14,329 bases of DNA, taken from contig DXGG01000238.1 in the NCBI GenBank assembly GCA_019114015.1, positions 1 through 14,329 of the forward strand. Direction: 5' to 3'. Positions within the stretch are counted from its first letter, which is position 1, and every line of letters starts with the position of its first letter. The stretch is from Candidatus Onthomorpha intestinigallinarum (GTDB taxonomy: Bacteria; Bacteroidota; Bacteroidia; Bacteroidales; P3). The position numbers and the translations under genes were made by a program. Shown here one piece after another: positions 7,743 to 14,329 of the stretch. The notes under the pieces are model-generated. The model was given only the letters and a program-made list of their open reading frames with translations, was not told where the DNA came from and did not search any database.

Positions 7743-10628
7743 TCATTTGTTTTTTAGTGCATCGTACATTATTTCCACGGGATGAAACACCTGTCTTTTC
7801 GCAAGATGTCTTATCTGTTCCCTGCAACTTGTTCCCGGCGCCGAAATCAAGACATCCTCACCCGCCTGCCTTATTGCGGGAAGAAGAGCAAGCTCCGCAA
7901 TCTGTCTGCTCATTTTATAATGTCTTTTCTCATATCCGTAGCTTCCTGCCATGCCGCAACAGCCGCCCGGTATGACTTTCACATTGAAATTTTCGGGAAG
8001 AGAAAGCATTCTTCTCATATATTCCGACCCTATCAGAGCCTTCTGTTGGCAATGTCCGTGCAAAAGGATTTCCTTGTTCTCTCTGGTGAACGATTCTTCG
8101 GTTATGTTGCCGGCTTCCATTTCCCTTATGAAGAACTCATCAAAAAGATACACGTTTTCAGAAATGCCGCTTATGTCGCGATTTACCAAATCTGGATATT
8201 CGTCTCTGAAACTCAACAATGCCGAAGGCTCCAGTCCCACCATCGGATGCTCCTTGTCTATAAATCCTTCCAATATCTCCACATTCCTTTCGGCAATACT
8301 TTTAGCTCTTTTGACCCATCCCTTGCTTATGGCAATTCTTCCGCTCTCTCTAACGGGGGCAATAGTCACTTCGTATCCCAATGCGGAAAACAGTTTTATT
8401 GCAACTTCCGTCACATTCGCATCCTGATAAACGGAAAACTCATCTATGTACAGATATATTTTCCTGTCAACGGCAGGTTTTCCACAAGCAGTTAATGTCT
8501 TTTCAAAATCTATGACGCTTATTTTAGGCAAGGGCCTTTCAGGTGTAAACCTCATCAAACTCTTTACAAGAAAGGATGTCGTCTTATTTGAAACCATCCA
8601 ATTATACAATGAAGGAGCATGACTGAACAAACGTTGAATATCCGGCAACATGTTGACAAGAAGAACGCTTATAGGGTAATGACGGGACGAATAGTAATGT
8701 TGCAGGAACTCGCTCTTCAATTTGGTTATGTCCACATTTGAAGGGCATTCCGACTTGCAGGCCTTGCACATCAGACAATTGTCCAATACATTTTTTATCC
8801 TTTTGGAAGAAAAAGGATTGCCTGACTCCGAAAACGTTATTGTTTCCCTTATTATGTTGGCTCTTGAACGCGGTGTATCCCATTCGTTTTGCGTCACCTT
8901 GAAAGTAGGACACATAAGTCCGCCAATCAAATTGCTTTTCCTGCAGTCCGCACTGCCGTTGCACTGTTCGACGGCACACAAGAATCCTTTTTCCTTTTCA
9001 AAACTGAAAAACGTATTTATATTTCCCGGATTGTAGTTTTCATATCTGAGACTGCCGTTCATGGGAGGCGTATCCGTTATCTTACCTCTGTTGAAAACCC
9101 CTTGAGGATCCCAAACATGCTTCATCTGCCTCATAAGTCCGTATATCTCCTCTCCATACATTAAAGGAATCCATTCTCCTCTCAATCTGCCGTCACCATG
9201 TTCCCCACTCAACGAACCCCTATACTTTTTTACCAGTACGGCTATGTCTTTGCTTATACTGCGGAACTTATCAACATCATCCTTATCTTTCAAATTCAAT
9301 ATGGGTCTCAAATGCAGTTCTCCCGTTGCTATATGCGCATGATAGACACACTGTAAGGAATATTTTTTCAGAATCATCGAAAATTCCTCCATGTATTTCG
9401 GGAGCTTGTATGGAGAAACCGCCGTATCCTCTATAACCGACACGGGCTTGCAATCCCCGGGAACATTGGATAAAAGACCCAGTCCAGCCTTCCGCAAGGT
9501 CCATACCTTCCCCATGTCTTCACCCTCCACTACCGAATACGCATATGCTTTTGAACTATGCCTGAAATCCTCTATCGTTTCTTCGACCCGCTTTTGCAAA
9601 GTCTCCTTCTCGTCGCAGGCAAACTCTATCACAAGCAAAGCCTTCGGCCTTCCCTTTATGAAGAAAGTATTTTTCCTTTGAGCGGTATTACGATATGCCG
9701 CTTCTATTATGTTGTCGTCCATCATCTCGACAGCCATAGGATTATGTCTTAAGGCCGTCAGATTTCCCGAAAAACAATCCTGCAAATCATCGAAGTGAAC
9801 ACACAACAGAGATTTATGTTCGGGAGGAAGCGGCAAAAGATTCAATTTGAACTCTGTGGCGAATCCCAAAGTGCCTTCACTGCCTGCAAACAGTTTTGCA
9901 AGATTGCAGTTGTCCAAATCCAGAAGCGAATCCAACGCATATCCGTTGTTGCGCCGTTTAACATCCGCTTCAGGGAAATTAGCTTTTATCAAATCAACCG
10001 TTTCAGGATTGGAATAAACGCTTGCGATATATGCGTACAGTCTGCCCTCAAAATCGTCCTGCCTGCTTTTATCTTCAAAAGCCGCTCTGTCCAACCGTTT
10101 CAACAATACCTGACTTCCGTCCGACAAAACGACTCTGGCCTCCAGCAAATGTTCCCTCGTACTGTTGTAAACCAAAGAATGCAGTCCGCAGGAATTGTTC
10201 CCGACCATGCCTCCTATACAACATCTGTTCGCCGTTGAGGTCTCCGGTGCAAAAAAAAGACCGTAAGGCTTCAGAAAACTGTTGAGTTCCTCCAATACCA
10301 CACCCGGCTGAACCCTTACCCAACGTTCCTCCACGTTAAGCTCCAATATCCTGTTCAGATACCTGCTTACATCGCAAACTATGCCGTTTCCGACAACCTG
10401 TCCGGCCAAAGATGTGCCTGCCGCACGAGGAATGATGAAAGTATCATGTCTTTTACAAAAATCCAAAAGCAGTCTTATGTCGTGCAAAACATTGTCTTTA
10501 GGTATGAAAACGGCCAAAGGCTTTTCTCTGTATGCAGACGCATCGGTCGAATAGAGTATTCGGCTCGTCTCATCCAACCTCAACTCTCCGTATAGCCTTT
10601 TCCCCAACTTTTTCAGACTGCTTTCCAT
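7743..10628 (-). CDS. FAD-linked 2-hydroxyacid dehydrogenase fused to Fe-S domains (YdiJ-like)
   Basis: This 961-residue fusion begins with a FAD-binding PCMH domain: PRAAGTSLAGQ at 67-77 and MVGNNSCGLHSL at 141-152. The flavin-oxidase C-terminal domain follows, with the substrate-site motif GEHGDG at 475-480. Next come two ferredoxin-type clusters (Cys551/556/562/573 and Cys618/621/624/628) and CCG-type domains, with His-x-His-Cys at 857-860 and GGCCGMAGSYG at 888-898. The arrangement matches E. coli YdiJ and related D-2-hydroxyglutarate/D-lactate dehydrogenases that pass electrons to a quinone or flavoprotein. The first CCG module lacks its cysteines (ESGR at 761-764, EPSA at 800-803), which I believe is normal for this Bacteroidota subfamily. 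Substrate cannot be read with certainty. It lies four bases after the FemAB-like gene, within the sugar block. Confidence 0.88.
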   Translation of the reverse strand: MESSLKKLGKRLYGELRLDETSRILYSTDASAYREKPLAVFIPKDNVLHDIRLLLDFCKRHDTFIIPRAAGTSLAGQVVGNGIVCDVSRYLNRILELNVEERWVRVQPGVVLEELNSFLKPYGLFFAPETSTANRCCIGGMVGNNSCGLHSLVYNSTREHLLEARVVLSDGSQVLLKRLDRAAFEDKSRQDDFEGRLYAYIASVYSNPETVDLIKANFPEADVKRRNNGYALDSLLDLDNCNLAKLFAGSEGTLGFATEFKLNLLPLPPEHKSLLCVHFDDLQDCFSGNLTALRHNPMAVEMMDDNIIEAAYRNTAQRKNTFFIKGRPKALLVIEFACDEKETLQKRVEETIEDFRHSSKAYAYSVVEGEDMGKVWTLRKAGLGLLSNVPGDCKPVSVIEDTAVSPYKLPKYMEEFSMILKKYSLQCVYHAHIATGELHLRPILNLKDKDDVDKFRSISKDIAVLVKKYRGSLSGEHGDGRLRGEWIPLMYGEEIYGLMRQMKHVWDPQGVFNRGKITDTPPMNGSLRYENYNPGNINTFFSFEKEKGFLCAVEQCNGSADCRKSNLIGGLMCPTFKVTQNEWDTPRSRANIIRETITFSESGNPFSSKRIKNVLDNCLMCKACKSECPSNVDITKLKSEFLQHYYSSRHYPISVLLVNMLPDIQRLFSHAPSLYNWMVSNKTTSFLVKSLMRFTPERPLPKISVIDFEKTLTACGKPAVDRKIYLYIDEFSVYQDANVTEVAIKLFSALGYEVTIAPVRESGRIAISKGWVKRAKSIAERNVEILEGFIDKEHPMVGLEPSALLSFRDEYPDLVNRDISGISENVYLFDEFFIREMEAGNITEESFTRENKEILLHGHCQQKALIGSEYMRRMLSLPENFNVKVIPGGCCGMAGSYGYEKRHYKMSRQIAELALLPAIRQAGEDVLISAPGTSCREQIRHLAKRQVFHPVEIMYDALKNK

Positions 10629-10632
10629 CTCT

Positions 10633-11556
10633 CTAATATATTTTCCTGGAAACGAAAGGGCCGATAATTTTTACGAGACCGTAAGGCATTTTGCTCCAAA
10701 GACGTGAAAGCCATTTTTTCCTGCGTATGTTACTTACCGAATGGGAATAACTCCAAAACAGAGCCTCCTCCTGCGGTTTCCAATGCCTTTTGTAATTGTG
10801 TACGCCACTGCCTCTCGTACTCCTTCCGAAATAATAACGACCGCATCCCTGCCTGTTGACAAAATCAATCATGGCATAATGCAAAGCATAGGAAGTATAC
10901 AAGTTATTGTATTCCACATCGGTTGCAAACAAATGGTTCTCCCACGAACCGGAATCTCTCGAAACCAAAGACGAAGCTCCAATCACCTTGCCGTTGCAGC
11001 GGGCAACGAATATCTTTTCGTCAAAATATTTCACCCTTCTGCCCAAAAGCCTTCTGCCAAATGCCGGACTGCCCAGCTGATACATCCTTTTGGAATACAC
11101 CCCATAAAAATCCCTGAGCAGATTTTTGCCTCCCATTTCCACAACTATACCGTTGTTGCGGGCCTTCCTTATCTTGCGACGTATATCCCTGCCAAACTCC
11201 GTAATTGTCGGCGTTTTGCCCAAAGAAATCGAAAAATTGAGCTTATCGGAATAAACGTTATGACTGTAAACCTTCCTGTCCCTTATTTCCCAACGAATAT
11301 TCCTCGTGCAGAATATGTTTCCGTCTTCGGATTCGACAAAAACAAAAGGAGCATGTCCCTTTTCCTTCGGGTCAACATTTGTCTGAATGTAAGCCTCCGA
11401 AAAATACGGCAAAGCGATCCACCTGCCCGGGCAACGGCACATAAGCAACAATACCTCCCTGCCGTTGAAAAAGGTCAGAGGTATCTTATACACTTTGAGA
11501 AAATAAGTATTCTCAAACGCTTTTATGAAATCTGCCGCACAAGAAAGCTCTATCAT
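10633..11556 (-). CDS. FemAB/GNAT-like acyl- or aminoacyltransferase
   Basis: This 307-residue soluble protein has no signal peptide or membrane span. It shows the two landmarks of FemAB-related GNAT-fold proteins: a basic helix RDIRRKIRKARNNGIVVE (123-140) followed by a fy-x-vysKRMyqLGsPaFG stretch (149-167), and a C-terminal YYFGRSTRGSGVHNYKRHWKPQ (241-262). Between them, VARCNGKVIGASSLVSR (184-200) is a GNAT-like strand-turn-strand. Relatives include peptidoglycan bridge aminoacyltransferases and the FemAB proteins of exopolysaccharide and exosortase loci. Placed between wbpB and the FAD/Fe-S gene with gaps of three and four bases, it probably modifies an amino sugar or a lipid-linked glycan, but the acyl donor is unknown. 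A true peptidoglycan FemX role seems less likely in this context. Confidence 0.72.
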   Translation of the reverse strand: MIELSCAADFIKAFENTYFLKVYKIPLTFFNGREVLLLMCRCPGRWIALPYFSEAYIQTNVDPKEKGHAPFVFVESEDGNIFCTRNIRWEIRDRKVYSHNVYSDKLNFSISLGKTPTITEFGRDIRRKIRKARNNGIVVEMGGKNLLRDFYGVYSKRMYQLGSPAFGRRLLGRRVKYFDEKIFVARCNGKVIGASSLVSRDSGSWENHLFATDVEYNNLYTSYALHYAMIDFVNRQGCGRYYFGRSTRGSGVHNYKRHWKPQEEALFWSYSHSVSNIRRKKWLSRLWSKMPYGLVKIIGPFVSRKIY

Positions 11557-11559
11557 CTC

Positions 11560-12528
11560 CTATCGTCTGTAAAACGGATGCCGCTCCAAAGGCAAGGCCG
11601 CCAACGGATGATAATCCCCCTTCAATCCTATCGGCCTTGCATTCCTTATGTCATGAACAATCTTTATACATGAACGCGCATCATCCAGTCCGAAACCCTC
11701 TCCGGCAAATATCCTTTTGTAACTCTCGGTATGCAACTCGGTAAAACCTTCGGAAAACTCTATTTCCCTGCCGTCCATCTCCATCTTGCGATAAGTCCTT
11801 TTGCCTGCCTCAACAGCTTCCTTCGGGAGGGTTTTGGCATTTATCGAAAGAAAATATCTAACTCTTGCCTTCTCAAACCTCAAAAAGCCGGCCGCCCTGT
11901 CATGTTCGTATATGTGGACCACGTTCTCCAGAACCTCTCCGAAAATCCACGAAAGCATATCATAGAAATGCACGCCTATGTTTGTCGCAACCCCTCCCGA
12001 CTTGGTAACATCCCCCTTCCATGAGGTGTAATACCACAAGCCGCGTGAGGTAATGTATGTCAAATCAACATCATATACTTTGTCCTTAGGTCCTTCATCA
12101 ACCATTTTCTTCCACTCTATTATGGCCGGATGAAGTCTCAACTGCAATATGTTGTACACTTTCTTGCCCGTTTCCATTTCCATGTTCTGCAAGGCGTCTA
12201 TGTTCCAAGGATTCAATACCAAAGGCTTTTCGCAAATCACATCGGCACCTGCCCTGAGTCCGAAACGTATGTGGGAATCGTGAAGATAGTTAGGAGTACA
12301 GACGCTAACGAAATCCAACCTGTCTTCCGTATGTTTGATTTTCTCGACGAATCTGTCGAATCTTTCATATTCGGTATAAAAGGAACATTGCGGGAAATAA
12401 CTGTCCATTATCCCCACCGAATCACTCTTGTCCAACGCTACGACAAGTCTGTTTCCCGTTTCCTTTATTGCCTTGAGATGTCTTGGCGCTATATAACCCG
12501 CAACCCCTATTATTCCAAAGTTCTTCAT
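11560..12528 (-). CDS. wbpB: UDP-N-acetyl-D-glucosaminuronate 3-dehydrogenase (WbpB/WlbA)
   Basis: This 322-residue Gfo/Idh/MocA-family oxidoreductase starts MKNFGIIGVAGYIAPRHL, very close to Pseudomonas WbpB. The dinucleotide-binding glycine loop is at 8-14. CEKPLV with catalytic Lys101 is at 99-104. YNILQLR (125-131), VDLTYITSRGLWYY (154-167), GVATNIGVHFYDML (179-192) and EFSEGFTELH in the C-terminal part are family-specific. It oxidises C3 of UDP-GlcNAcA; aminotransferase WbpE and acetyltransferase WbpD then make UDP-GlcNAc(3NAc)A. Some family members hold NAD tightly and re-oxidise it with 2-oxoglutarate, giving 2-hydroxyglutarate. The gene lies 12 bases after wbpD. WbpA and WbpE are not in the window. 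Identification is firm at pathway level. Confidence 0.92.
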   Translation of the reverse strand: MKNFGIIGVAGYIAPRHLKAIKETGNRLVVALDKSDSVGIMDSYFPQCSFYTEYERFDRFVEKIKHTEDRLDFVSVCTPNYLHDSHIRFGLRAGADVICEKPLVLNPWNIDALQNMEMETGKKVYNILQLRLHPAIIEWKKMVDEGPKDKVYDVDLTYITSRGLWYYTSWKGDVTKSGGVATNIGVHFYDMLSWIFGEVLENVVHIYEHDRAAGFLRFEKARVRYFLSINAKTLPKEAVEAGKRTYRKMEMDGREIEFSEGFTELHTESYKRIFAGEGFGLDDARSCIKIVHDIRNARPIGLKGDYHPLAALPLERHPFYRR

Positions 12529-12540
12529 ATTACCTCTTTC

Positions 12541-13113
12541 TTATTTTATTCTTCTGACCCTGCCTTCCGAAAGTTCGTATTCCTGTTTGCTTTCGGGACA
12601 TACGGCCCTATTATGTTCATTAAACGAAAGCTTGTGTCCGTATTCGCTCACCCAACCTGTCTGACGGGCAGGATTGCCCACTACCAAGGCATAATCCGGA
12701 ACAGTTCTGGTAACCACCGCACCTGCCCCTACAAACGCATACCTGCCTATGTCGTGTCCGCAGACTATGGTGGCATTGGCACCTATCGATGCACCCTTTC
12801 CGACCGTTGTTTTCCTGTATTCGTTCTTTCTGTTTACCGCCGAACGCGGATTGATTACGTTGGTAAAGACGCAGGAAGGCCCCAAAAACACATCATCCTC
12901 GCAAATGACTCCCGTATAAACCGACACATTGTTCTGAACCTTGCAGTTGTTCCCCAAAACAACATCGGGAGAAATGACGACATTCTGTCCGATGTTGCAG
13001 TTCTCGCCTATGACGCATGAAGTCATGATATGTGAAAAATGCCAGATTTTAGTACCGCGTCCGATGGAACATCCCTCGTCAGCGACAGCTGTCGGATGTA
13101 TGAAAAAATCCAT
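12541..13113 (-). CDS. wbpD: UDP-2-acetamido-3-amino-2,3-dideoxy-glucuronate N-acetyltransferase (WbpD/WlbB)
   Basis: This is a left-handed beta-helix (hexapeptide-repeat) acetyltransferase of 190 residues, almost the exact length of Pseudomonas WbpD. The IG/VG-type hexapeptide turns run from about residue 16 to 135. KIQNNVSVY-like KVQNNVSVY is at 58-66, and the family hallmark TNVINPRS (84-91) carries the conserved active-site Asn85. It acetylates the C3 amine using acetyl-CoA, giving UDP-GlcNAc(3NAc)A. I chose the ATG at 13113: it matches the family start (MDFFIHPTAV), and a TAnnTTTG box lies between it and the farther in-frame ATG at 13176, whose extra 21 residues look untranslated. It is the first gene of the minus-strand train, 12 bases before wbpB. 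Confidence 0.93.
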   Translation of the reverse strand: MDFFIHPTAVADEGCSIGRGTKIWHFSHIMTSCVIGENCNIGQNVVISPDVVLGNNCKVQNNVSVYTGVICEDDVFLGPSCVFTNVINPRSAVNRKNEYRKTTVGKGASIGANATIVCGHDIGRYAFVGAGAVVTRTVPDYALVVGNPARQTGWVSEYGHKLSFNEHNRAVCPESKQEYELSEGRVRRIK

Positions 13114-13143
13114 GACAATAGTTTTATAAAATGATATACAATG

Positions 13144-13151
13144 CAAAGGTA
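13144..13151 (-). promoter_or_regulatory. Candidate Bacteroidota -7 promoter box before wbpD
   Basis: The minus strand reads TACCTTTG, a full match to TAnnTTTG, 30 bases before the wbpD ATG at 13113. This gives a leader of about 25 bases that is A/T-rich. I find no convincing -33 TTTG at the expected distance. It would drive the sugar block down to at least the glycosyltransferase gene, and it supports the inner start codon of wbpD. Confidence 0.5.
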
Positions 13152-13189
13152 AGGAAATTTTGCAAGCATTGTTCATTTTAATCCATGAT

Positions 13190-13223
13190 TTTGGGACATT
13201 GTTTTCAATTATGACTAATTTTG
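13190..13223 (+). promoter_or_regulatory. Candidate Bacteroidota promoter for mnmA (-33 TTTG, -7 TAATTTTG)
   Basis: TTTG at 13190-13193 and TAATTTTG at 13216-13223 are separated by 22 bases, close to the usual 19-21 of Bacteroidota sigma-ABfr promoters. The -7 box ends only 7 bases before the mnmA ATG, so the transcript would start at or a few bases before the start codon. It lies in the 117-base divergent region shared with wbpD; the two -7 boxes are 64 bases apart and point away from each other. Confidence 0.55.
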
Positions 13224-13230
13224 CATTTCT

Positions 13231-14301
13231 ATGGAAATAGCAGCATTGGTTTCGGGAGGCGTTGACAGCAGCGTAAGCGTGGTTCGCCTGAAGGAAATGG
13301 GATACGACCCCACCATTTTCTACATAAAGATAGGCATGGAGGACAAGGACGGATACATAGACTGTCCTTCGGAGGAGGATATAGAGATAACAAGCTACAT
13401 AGCAAAAAAATACAACTGCCGTTTCGAGATAGTATCACTTCATCAGGAATATTGGGACAACGTGGTAAGCTATACGATACAGGCCGTCAAAAGAGGTCTC
13501 ACTCCGAATCCCGACATGATGTGCAACAAGCTGATAAAGTTCGGTTCATTCGAGAAAAAATGGGGTTACTGTTTTGACAGAATTGCCACCGGACACTACT
13601 GCACCACAACGACAATAAACGACAAGGTATTCCTTTCCACCGCCAAGGACAAGGTAAAGGATCAGACTTATTTCCTCGGCCAGATAAACTACATGCAGGT
13701 AAGCAAACTGATGTTTCCGATAGGAGACATGTTGAAGAGCGAGGTGAGACAAAAAGCCAGAGAGTGTCGTCTGCCCTCTGCCGAAAGGAAAGACTCGCAG
13801 GGAATATGTTTTCTCGGCAAGATAAACTACAATGATTTCCTTCGCCGCTACCTCGGAGAAAAGGAAGGAAAGATTGTAGAGTTGGAAACGGGAAAGATTC
13901 TCGGACATCACAAAGGTTACTGGTTTCATACCATAGGACAGAGAAAAGGACTCGGCCTTTCGGGCGGACCATGGTTCGTGGTAAAGAAAGACATGCAGGA
14001 AAACGTTCTCTATGTTTCGCAGGGATATGACCCTGATACCCAATATGGCAAGACCGTAAACCTGTCTGCTTTCGAATACATTACTGAAAATCCGTGGGGC
14101 GACTTTAGCGGAGAAAAGGAAATACTGTTCAAGATAAGACATACGCCCGATTTCACAAGAGGAAAACTGAGCAGGGTAAACGACATATACAGAATACAGT
14201 CCGAAAAGCGCATTCAAGGCATAGCGGCAGGACAATTCGGAGTGATATATTCCCCCGATGCCAGATTGTGTCTTGGCAGCGGAGTGATAATAGAGGATTA
14301 G
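13231..14301 (+). CDS. mnmA: tRNA-specific 2-thiouridylase MnmA
   Basis: This 356-residue enzyme puts sulfur on C2 of the wobble uridine (U34) of tRNA-Lys, Glu and Gln, using ATP and a sulfur relay. The PP-loop ATP-binding motif SGGVDSS is at 8-14. TPNPDMMCNKLIKFG (91-105) holds the first catalytic Cys98, TGHY lies at 120-123, DQTYFLGQI at 144-152, and RKDSQGICFLG (186-196) contains the second Cys193. KGYWFHTIGQRKGLGLSGG is the conserved start of the central domain, and a small C-terminal barrel domain completes the protein. The insert DCPSEEDIEI after the P-loop domain is typical of the Bacteroidales form. Length is normal and both catalytic cysteines are present. It is transcribed away from the sugar block and no terminator is visible in the 28 bases after it. 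Confidence 0.95.
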   Translation: MEIAALVSGGVDSSVSVVRLKEMGYDPTIFYIKIGMEDKDGYIDCPSEEDIEITSYIAKKYNCRFEIVSLHQEYWDNVVSYTIQAVKRGLTPNPDMMCNKLIKFGSFEKKWGYCFDRIATGHYCTTTTINDKVFLSTAKDKVKDQTYFLGQINYMQVSKLMFPIGDMLKSEVRQKARECRLPSAERKDSQGICFLGKINYNDFLRRYLGEKEGKIVELETGKILGHHKGYWFHTIGQRKGLGLSGGPWFVVKKDMQENVLYVSQGYDPDTQYGKTVNLSAFEYITENPWGDFSGEKEILFKIRHTPDFTRGKLSRVNDIYRIQSEKRIQGIAAGQFGVIYSPDARLCLGSGVIIED

Positions 14302-14329
14302 GCAAAACCTATTACGAGAACCCCTGTGA

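Noticed and set aside
10741..11673. 310-codon + strand open frame opposite the FemAB-like gene
   Set aside because: Shadow frame: the minus strand has recognisable motifs, whereas this one has none and crosses the boundary between two genes.
12130..13020. 296-codon + strand open frame opposite wbpB and wbpD
   Set aside because: Spans two firmly identified genes on the other strand and shows no domain or signal.
13111..13176. In-frame upstream ATG at 13176 that would lengthen wbpD by 21 residues
   Set aside because: The extra residues do not fit the family, the 190-residue form matches WbpD, and a TAnnTTTG box lies inside the extension.
13211..13240. Nine-codon upstream frame (ATG at 13211) overlapping the mnmA start out of frame
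   Set aside because: It overlaps the proposed -7 box, so it would not be transcribed from that promoter; probably chance.
14299..14311. Small inverted repeat TAGG-CAAAA-CCTA at the mnmA stop as a terminator
   Set aside because: Only four base pairs and no T-run after it.

Overview
The window looks like a chromosomal stretch from a member of the Bacteroidota, most likely order Bacteroidales. Evidence: a PorT-like type IX secretion barrel protein, beta-barrel proteins of the small Bacteroidetes porin type, Bacteroidota-style -7 boxes (TAnnTTTG) at the few plausible promoters, no obvious Shine-Dalgarno sites, and a Bacteroidales-type MnmA. I see no phage, insertion sequence, CRISPR, tRNA or rRNA. 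Coding density is very high.

Layout: a 5'-truncated outer-membrane barrel gene on the + strand (2-424) runs head-on into a train of ten minus-strand genes that fills 407-13113. In transcription order these are: wbpD-type acetyltransferase, wbpB-type dehydrogenase, a FemAB/GNAT-like protein, a large FAD plus Fe-S 2-hydroxyacid dehydrogenase, a membrane-anchored nucleotide-sugar 4,6-dehydratase, and a GT4-like glycosyltransferase. A 97-base gap follows (three 21-bp repeats, a hairpin, a promoter-like box), then type I asparaginase, a stand-alone heptose-7-phosphate kinase, porT, and a COG2509-type FAD protein. Apart from that gap, neighbouring genes are 1-25 bases apart or overlap, so the train is probably two transcription units, 13113 to 4792 and 4694 to 407. 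A 117-base divergent control region (13114-13230) separates it from mnmA, the tRNA-Gln/Lys/Glu 2-thiouridylase, on the + strand; mnmA is complete and 28 featureless bases follow it.

How the genes may work together: WbpB and WbpD are two steps of the route to UDP-2,3-diacetamido-2,3-dideoxy-glucuronic acid. In Porphyromonas gingivalis this route supplies the anionic LPS that anchors type IX secretion cargo to the cell surface. Here those genes lie in the same gene train as a PorT-like gene, which suggests a shared surface-anchoring job. The partner enzymes WbpA (6-dehydrogenase) and WbpE (aminotransferase) are not in the window. The most interesting hypothesis is that the FAD/Fe-S enzyme two genes downstream of wbpB clears the 2-hydroxyglutarate that WbpB-type enzymes can make when they recycle their bound NADH with 2-oxoglutarate.
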